Of a DNA stretch of 64,000 bases, positions 57,555-64,000 are shown in pieces (within the stretch, counting starts at the first letter, position 1; every line of letters begins with the position of its first letter). This DNA is from Homarus americanus (Eukaryota; Arthropoda; Malacostraca; Decapoda; Nephropidae), in NCBI RefSeq assembly GCF_018991925.1, contig NW_024724368.1, positions 1,107,319-1,171,318 of the forward strand, read 5' to 3'. Position numbers and translations under genes: made by a program. Under the pieces are notes generated by a model. The model did not search any database, was not told the DNA's origin, and saw only the letters and a list, made by a program, of their open reading frames with translations.

Positions 57555-57842
57555 GGGCCATGTAGAGAGGGAAGTGTGTGATAGGGAACGTCTGGGGCCA
57601 TGTGGAAAGGGAAGTGTGTGATAGGGAACGTCTGGGGCCATGTGGAAAGGGAAGTGTGTGATAGGGAACGTCTGAGGCCATGTAGAGAGGGAAGTGTGTG
57701 ATAGGGAACGTCTGAGGCCATGTAGAGAGGGAAGTGTGTGATAGGGAACGTCTGGGGCCATGTAGAGAGGGAAGTGTGTGATAGGGAACGTCTGGGGCCA
57801 TGTAGAGAGGGAAGTGTGTGATAGGGAACGTCTGAGGCCATG
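57555..57842. repeat. 40-bp minisatellite, 7.2 copies
   Basis: 'ggccatgtagagagggaagt' plus 'gtgtgatagggaacgtctgg'. Starts are exactly 40 bp apart (57555, 57595 and so on). Variants are gtagagag/gtggaaag and tctgggg/tctgagg. Minus-strand frames remain open in more than one register (WPQTFPITHFPLYMA periodicity), which fits repeat structure rather than a gene. Confidence 0.96.
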
Positions 57843-58264
57843 AGCCGTCTCTCATGTTTTGATATCTTAAAGAGGCTTGTCATCTCCCTGGGAACACCTT
57901 ATGCTTCGATTTGTCTTTTCTTTTCTTTTTTTTTTTAGTTGTTAAATTGTTTGCAGGATGATAGTTATAGTTTCCTTGTTAGGCGTTGTGTTGTGTACTG
58001 CCTGGGTTGAGAGGTACTACATAATTTTGACTCCTTCAGTGTCTTCAAAAACCTTTTTATCTTCTTTTCTTTCACCTCATTCTTTTTTCAGTTTTATATT
58101 TGTTTCTTTCTTTTTTTTCTTCCTTCCACGTGTCTGTCTGTCCATCAAGGAAAGTGTCACAAAACAGAAGACGCTGACTCATTTGATTGTATGAAAATTT
58201 CAGTTCCGCATCACCCACCCAGACCTCACACAATGGTTACCGGTATTGTCCTTTTGTCTACAGA

Positions 58265-58400
58265 AGCTCTGAGAACTGTCTCCTTCCTTCTTCTTCCTTC
58301 TTTCCTCCTTCTTCTTCTTCTTCTTCTCCTTCTTCTTTCTTCCTATTTCCTTCTTCCTCCCTCTTCTTCATCCTTCTTCTTCCTTCGTCTTCTTCGTGTT
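58265..58400. repeat. (TTC)n pyrimidine tract
   Basis: TTC and TCC triplets, interrupted. Ser/Phe/Leu-rich frames here are artefacts. Confidence 0.9.
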
Positions 58401-58508
58401 AGTTTAAAGCGAGTCACTAAATTTCCTCCATTCTCATGTTCTAATGGAAAACTCTGATGTGGCGATGCGTTGTGATTCAGTGTCTCAGTTTTCAGTGACA
58501 CAGCAGAC

Positions 58509-58562
58509 GGCTTCTTCTTCTTCTTCTTCTCCTTCTTCTTCTTCTTCTTCTTCTTCTTCCTT
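58509..58562. repeat. (TTC)n microsatellite
   Basis: About 17 triplets with one CTCC interruption. Confidence 0.94.
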
Positions 58563-58965
58563 CATTGGTTTCATTCCAGTATTTACAGACCACAGAATTA
58601 TTATTGATGACTTAGAGAAGTTTCTTTTCCAATACAGCGTTACCAGATCTAAAATATAATTCTTCAGTGTACAGGATGTCATGAAATTGCTTTCTTTAAA
58701 TATTAGAAAGATAGGCTTCAACTTAATTTTAATTGGAAAAGTTCATATATACGATCGATTCCTTTGAAATTTTAGCTGCGTGTATTGAAGTATCGTCTAA
58801 TGAGTTTTACCTTAGGCACTGAGTCAGTTTCCAACGTAACAGCCACAGGAACCATTACTTAACACGGCGTCGCCCGGTAGTTCAAATTTCCCTGGAACAT
58901 TAATATTTTTTTTTATTTACGCTCATCAACATAACTTACTTGATACAAAGTATATTCCATACAAA

Positions 58966-58967
<2 letters not shown>

Positions 58968-58997
<30 letters not shown>
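58968..58997. repeat. (CA)n microsatellite
   Basis: A perfect CA run. Confidence 0.94.
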
Positions 58998-58999
<2 letters not shown>

Positions 59000-59095
59000 A
59001 AAGGTCACAGTAACACTCTACGGGAGTCAGCATTCACCTCTCCTTACTTGTGTCTTTCTCTTGGTCGTCCAGAACAGATTTTAAAATATGTAATG

Positions 59096-59096
<1 letters not shown>

Positions 59097-59167
<71 letters not shown>

Positions 59168-59251
59168 TTATTTATATATTTATTATATTTTATTTATGTA
59201 CATATTTATCTATTTGTTTATTCATGTGTGTGTGTGTGTGTGTGTGTGTGT
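59097..59251. repeat. (CA)n ... (TG)n inverted pair
   Basis: A 63-bp CA run, a 64-bp A/T-rich spacer (TATTTA type) and a 25-bp TG run. CA and TG are complementary, so the segment can fold into a long hairpin. Confidence 0.92.
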
Positions 59252-59259
59252 TGTATAAT

Positions 59260-61790
59260 TTAGTCTTTACCCTCTCGTAATCATCATTTAAAACTCCTGC
59301 AGTATACCTGACTTAAGTATGACTCACACTAGCTCAAGTTACACCACACCTCCTCCTCACACACCAAGTATGTAGACACAACTACCCACCATCCACGTCA
59401 CGTCTCGGACACACTCACACCTCTGACCAAGACAGTAAAGAAAAATAAAACATAAACATCATAAAACATCACGGAAGAACCTCACAAGAAAACATATCCG
59501 GTTATTTGTGTTTTAGTAAGAAATATAAAAACAATACGACTGTGTATATATGTGGCGTGTGATAATATCCGGCGGTGAAACACAAGAGTGGATGTGTAAT
59601 AACTGGCTTGACATTACCAAAAGTCTTAAGAGTTATTTATACGGTTTAATACACAATACGGGATGAGGAGGATGTGACTAAGGGGGGGAGGGAGGGGAAG
59701 AGGACATCTTGGAAGAGGTGTCCAGTGTCCATCTACATACATGAGTTAACACATGCAACACAACACGTGATTAATAATAAAACGAATGATATTAAGGAAA
59801 ATAATTACGAAAACAGTTCTTATCTAAATTTTCACAGAAACTTAGAGCAGACTGGAACAAAATTAATTCAGTACTCCAGGTTAAGAAACGCAATAAAGAC
59901 TGATATGAGTAACTTTATACCAAATGAATTAAAAAATACTACTATTGGTGTATAAATTTTCACAATATGTATCAGTAAAAAAACCCCCATCAACTAGTTA
60001 GAAGAGGAATATTCTCATACACCTGTTGAAGAAATGGACAATAAAGGCGACAATAAACACCTGCTTACTAATTAGTCTTCTTACCTGTACACACCATTAC
60101 TTAGCACTAAAACCACCAAGAGACTAACAAACAAAACTCGAATTTTAATCAAGAAAAATTAAGAGTGTTGACAGAACCATCACCCCATTACAGCTAGCTC
60201 CCAGGAAGTGTACCAACAATAGTATTAGTTATTGAGGCTGTTAAGATAGTACAGGAGCTTGATTCAGGGAGTCTATAATGAAGGGAAGACTGTAGAAAGA
60301 ACACACGTTATTATCACCATGTATAAGTTGTTGTAATCCAGATGGTGCTTAATGTTACGAGTACAGTAGTTTCGAGGTAAATGATTCGAGATATAGTTAA
60401 CAGTATAAGCATCTCCGGGAAACCTTCAGTAAATTTTCCTATGAATTAGTAAGTGAAAGACTGTAAAATATTGTAATGACAGAACCACGTAAAAATCGAA
60501 TCTACTTTTATACCATTAAGCCGTAAAAAAAAAAGTCCTTTTTATGCTTGTGTATACGAATCTAGAAAGGAGTTTTATTTCCAATTTTATCAGCCGACCG
60601 CCACCATCAGCTCCCGGCCTCCGTAACGTTAGAACACGTCGGATGTGGACAATTGTAGGATGTCGTAGTTGTCCACAAAAGTAATCCTTCCGTTGTAGTC
60701 AAATGTCACGAGGTGAGAATATCAACTGGTAGGAAGTGCAGGATGATGACCGTCGTATAGGAAGAGGCATAATGAACAGGAAGAAGGAGAGAATTCTAAA
60801 GAAAAACTTCCCACATGACGTTAAAATTACGCGGAAATTAGATATTTCTGAGAATTCAAATCGAAACAAAATAATACTGTTTTAGGACGTGCACAAAGGT
60901 TTACCCATCTTGTATCTTAAAACTGCAAAGGAAAATATGGATACACATATGTTGAGAATAATGTAGATACAGTAATTATAATTTCCTTAAAATAGTGTTG
61001 TAAAATATGTAAAAATACCTTGAGGGATATCTTCATCTGAGGAGTTATATTCTTCTATAACATACGACTAGTTATCCCAGTCAGTGGTGCATTCCAAGTC
61101 CGGGCGGCAGTGAGCGTGTATGAAAACAGTGCACACGGATAAAATCTGCATTCCTCGTTGGGCGTAAATTTGGTTGGCAACATTTTAGTTGGCATTACTG
61201 ACGAGTTTAGCTAGTGGCCAGTTCAAGGAAATATGGACATGGTAGAATACAGTATCAGAGAGTGGCGTGGTTGTTTTTACTGACATATAACTCAAGAAAC
61301 AACTCCACTGTGTTAGAACCACTGATGGCGGTAGAAATATTTCTCATCAAGCGTTCAGGAGACATATGGTGGAGTATATGCAAGTGAGGTGTATCTCTTT
61401 AACGAACCGTATTTATGCATTTGTAGGTTAATGTAATGAGTTTTATACAGTAGTAGAGGGATCTGGTCTTGATACACCCGAGTGAAGAAATAGTTGAAAG
61501 TCAAGTTGCGACTTTGGTTATTAATTTGGATATTAAACGAGTTTCTTGATGATTGTTTAGTAATTAGTTTCGTTATATATTATTACTATTACAATCATCG
61601 CTTCAAGTATCTTTTAAGTTTAATATTTCAAGTTTTTTTTTCAATGATTTATATGGTAATGCTGGAGATGAACTTTGAGAAATAAGGACTTTTTAACTTC
61701 CTTGTAAAATGGTGATAAACGTATATTTTTTTAGTGGTTTTTAATAGGACGAAGATTTCGTATTCCTGACCTTTACCACTTCTGATAGAG
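59260..61790. other. AT-rich unique spacer, no gene established
   Basis: A 93-codon AT-rich frame at 59674-59955 (plus) has no motif I recognise. A small perfect 8-bp stem ('gtggacaa' / 'ttgtccac') lies at about 60645-60677. Nothing else supportable. Confidence 0.45.
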
Positions 61791-61797
61791 GTTGTCT

Positions 61798-61995
61798 TCC
61801 TCCTCCTCCTCTTCTTCTTCCTTCCCCTCCTCCTCCTCCTGCCCCTCCTCTTCTTCCTTCCCCTCCTCTTCCTCCTCCTCCTCCTTCTTTTCATCATCAT
61901 CATCCTCCATTTCCTCTTCCTCTTCCTTCACAGCCTGCCTCCTCTTCCTTCCTCCTCCTCACATTCTCCTCCACCACTACCTTCTCCAGGAAACA
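61798..61995. repeat. (TCC/TTC)n polypyrimidine tract
   Basis: C/T only for most of its length. Poly-Ser and poly-Arg/Lys frames are artefacts. Confidence 0.92.
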
Positions 61996-62301
61996 CTTTT
62001 TTCCCCCTCAGATTAATAGGAATGTTACCTACGCGGACCTTAAACTAAAATACTGATCCCTCTTCCAGGAAACACGAATTTCTTTATAGGATTTTCGATT
62101 ACAGTCTCTCTCCTGAAATTTTCACAAGTTTGGTCCAACATCTTTAAGAGCTGTGAGATGTTGGGCAGCGACAAACCTAAGTTAAAGTAATGAAGAAAGT
62201 GTCATCCTTCTTTATAATATGAGTCGATATTGTACTCGATTTTGTTACTTAAATTATTACAGCATAGAGGTGTATATGGGTCTTTGGTATAAATCTGTCT
62301 T

Positions 62302-62304
<3 letters not shown>

Positions 62305-62332
<28 letters not shown>

Positions 62333-62750
62333 AATGGGGAAACAAATAGGAAGGTTATTGAAGAGACAGGGAAAGGGAGGTAGAGATAAACGAGGGAGTA
62401 AGAGCGAATAAAGGAATGAAAGACAATGGAAAGAAGGTAACTACTTATAGGGAGAGTGAGGGAGTGGGAAATAAAGGGGGGTTAAGAGAGGGAGAGAAAG
62501 GGAAAAAGGAGAGAAAGGGAAAGAGATAGTGAAAATGAGAATACGAAGTAGAGAATAAGAGAGAACGTGGATGATTAACTGAGCATACGGAGTGAGAGTG
62601 AGAATAAATGAGTGTTTGAAATGTAGAGAAGAGAGCGCGAATGAGAACTCAGACAGCAAGAGTAGGAGTGGGAAGCAGAAATGAGAGAGTGAGAGAGTAG
62701 AAATTCTAATTACAAAATCATAAATACCTCTAAAAGACACTGAACCGAGG

Positions 62751-62785
<35 letters not shown>
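62305..62785. repeat. Purine-rich region with (GA)n at both ends
   Basis: GA runs at 62307-62331 and 62755-62781 bracket about 420 bp dominated by AGAG, GGGA and GAAAG. The minus-strand Leu/Ser/Phe-rich frame is an artefact. Confidence 0.85.
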
Positions 62786-62989
62786 CCAACACCAGTAACA
62801 AAATCATAACACCTCCAAAAGACACACAAGATTCTAAAAACTTAAACATTGAAACAAAACACAAGAGGATCCTCCCCACCTGTATGCTCTAGAGAGATAA
62901 GGTGATGTCCTTTGAAGTGTTTTAAAATTAGGAGAATGATTTTTTCCAGTGACCATCAGCCAAGCGGAAACCCACTTCAGGCTTCCTCC

Positions 62990-63180
62990 GCAGTGAAAAA
63001 AATGGTCTGGTGTTTTGGCCGAGAAATGAGAGAATTATCCCTTCCGTCCAGGAGCTCTGAGGGCTGAGGGACTCGCCGCGCTCTCCCTGAAGGTCACTCA
63101 CAGGCTGATGGGTGGACTGTATGGTTGACTGTGTACACCTTGATTACTGGTGGCGTTCTAATCCCTCTGGGCCTGGAGGG
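62990..63180. other. Unique block with competing splice-like signals
   Basis: Plus: acceptor 'cttccgtccag' (to 63050), then an open reading ALRAEGLAALSLKVTHRLMG. An AGG|GTAAGA donor lies at 63180, but a stop intervenes before it. Minus: a CCT|GTGAGT donor at about 63098. It could be an exon on either strand; unresolved. Confidence 0.22.
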
Positions 63181-63186
63181 TAAGAA

Positions 63187-63189
<3 letters not shown>

Positions 63190-63250
<61 letters not shown>
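63190..63250. repeat. (CA)n microsatellite, 60 bp
   Basis: A perfect CA run. Confidence 0.97.
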
Positions 63251-63252
<2 letters not shown>

Positions 63253-63698
63253 CCTAATTACGTCACGGCAAGTAGATATATATTACCATGCATGAGGAGA
63301 CACTTCTCACCATGATGTACACTATCAAGATCATAGTTCATACAGCTTAACGTTATTTTATGAAGGAAAACGTGATTCACAGCATAAATTCACACTTGAC
63401 CCCCCAAAAAATAAATGGCTAACGCAATTTCATCCCTGTGGGGCAATTTGTTGGACACACACTTAGAACACACTGATGATAGAGGTGAATAAGAAAAAGT
63501 ATTTGATAAGTATGTTGTAAGCTATAATTATTATATTGAAACATGACGATTAGATGATGCAAGGAAATGACAAGAAACGTTGAAATACTGAGAGAGAATC
63601 ACAGGAAACATAACCCGAGGGAACAAGAAGAGAAACACAATAGAAACAGTGGGTGTCTCAGACTGTGATGGGAGACATACAGTATACATCACCAGCTA

Positions 63699-63905
63699 TG
63701 AGAGTGATGTGGCGGAAGTGACCGAACTGTGAGAGTGAAGTGGCGGAAGAGACCGAACTGTGAGAGTGAAGTGGCGGAAGTGACCGAACTGTGAGAGTGA
63801 AGTGGCGGAAGAGACCGAACTGTGAGAGTGAAGTGGCGGAAGTGACCGAACTGTGAGAGTGAAGTGGCGGAAGTGACCGAACTGTGAGAGCGAAGTGGCG
63901 GAGGA
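63699..63905. repeat. 31-bp minisatellite with alternating variants
   Basis: 'gagagtgaagtggcggaag' plus 'tgaccgaactgt' at 31-bp spacing, about 6.7 copies. 'gtgacc' and 'gagacc' versions alternate for the first five copies, implying a 62-bp higher-order unit. Confidence 0.94.
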
Positions 63906-64000
63906 AACAGACTAAGATAAGGAGATCATCTACCGTGTCTCCACGAAAAATAAAGCATTGAAGAATTAAACTAACTCCTAATAGATGAGAGAGATTAAAG

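Noticed and set aside
57464..57883. Minus-strand frame with repeated PITHFPLYMA units
   Set aside because: A 40-bp repeat cycles through all frames, and several registers are open with the same sequence. No signal peptide or splice sites.

Overview
This window is eukaryotic, repeat-dense, gene-poor DNA. An arthropod, most likely a decapod crustacean, is suggested by three things: imperfect (CCTAA)n arrays like the arthropod telomere unit TTAGG, abundant long di-, tri- and tetranucleotide microsatellites with dozens of minisatellites, and degraded Jockey/CR1-type LINE fragments. The taxon is an inference. There are no operons, ribosome-binding sites or prokaryotic genes. Most long open frames are read-throughs of low-complexity or tandem DNA (for example 1815-2515, 12556-13210, 49998-50330 and 52535-53150) and are not reported as genes.

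Layout. 1-10.4 kb: minisatellites (22, 18 and 17 bp), a (TA)n block, pyrimidine tracts and non-coding spacer. 10.45-11.62 kb: a 5'-truncated LINE on the minus strand with recognisable reverse transcriptase motifs and one premature stop. 11.8-21 kb: many minisatellites, including a 19-bp array that repeats the CACGTG palindrome. 21.15-21.42 kb: the first good candidate host exon (minus strand, membrane segments, both splice sites). 22-28 kb: spacer with microsatellites. 28-34.5 kb: a 17-bp minisatellite, two copies of a short inverted-repeat element that carries TAACC motifs, a second LINE fragment (29.62-30.31 kb), and a roughly 790-bp solo-LTR-like insertion that splits a (TA)n array. 35-46 kb: minisatellites, microsatellites and a few weak exon candidates. 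46.5-50.7 kb: the best candidate gene territory, on the minus strand, with one strong 124-bp internal exon (48757-48880), a phase-compatible 35-bp exon downstream and a possible signal-peptide exon upstream. 47.9 and 55.57 kb: two short inverted-repeat elements with TA at their borders. 54.17-55.52 kb: an old, heavily broken LINE. 56-64 kb: minisatellites (16, 40 and 31 bp), microsatellites and unique spacer.

How it fits together. The window reads as intergenic or intronic DNA built by retrotransposon and short DNA-transposon insertion plus tandem-repeat growth. A few short exons probably belong to host genes whose other exons lie in the gaps or outside. No multi-gene system is visible. The most interesting items are the LTR inside the TA array, the inverted-repeat family that carries telomere-like motifs, the E-box minisatellite, the two TA-bordered inverted-repeat elements and the spliced-exon candidates.
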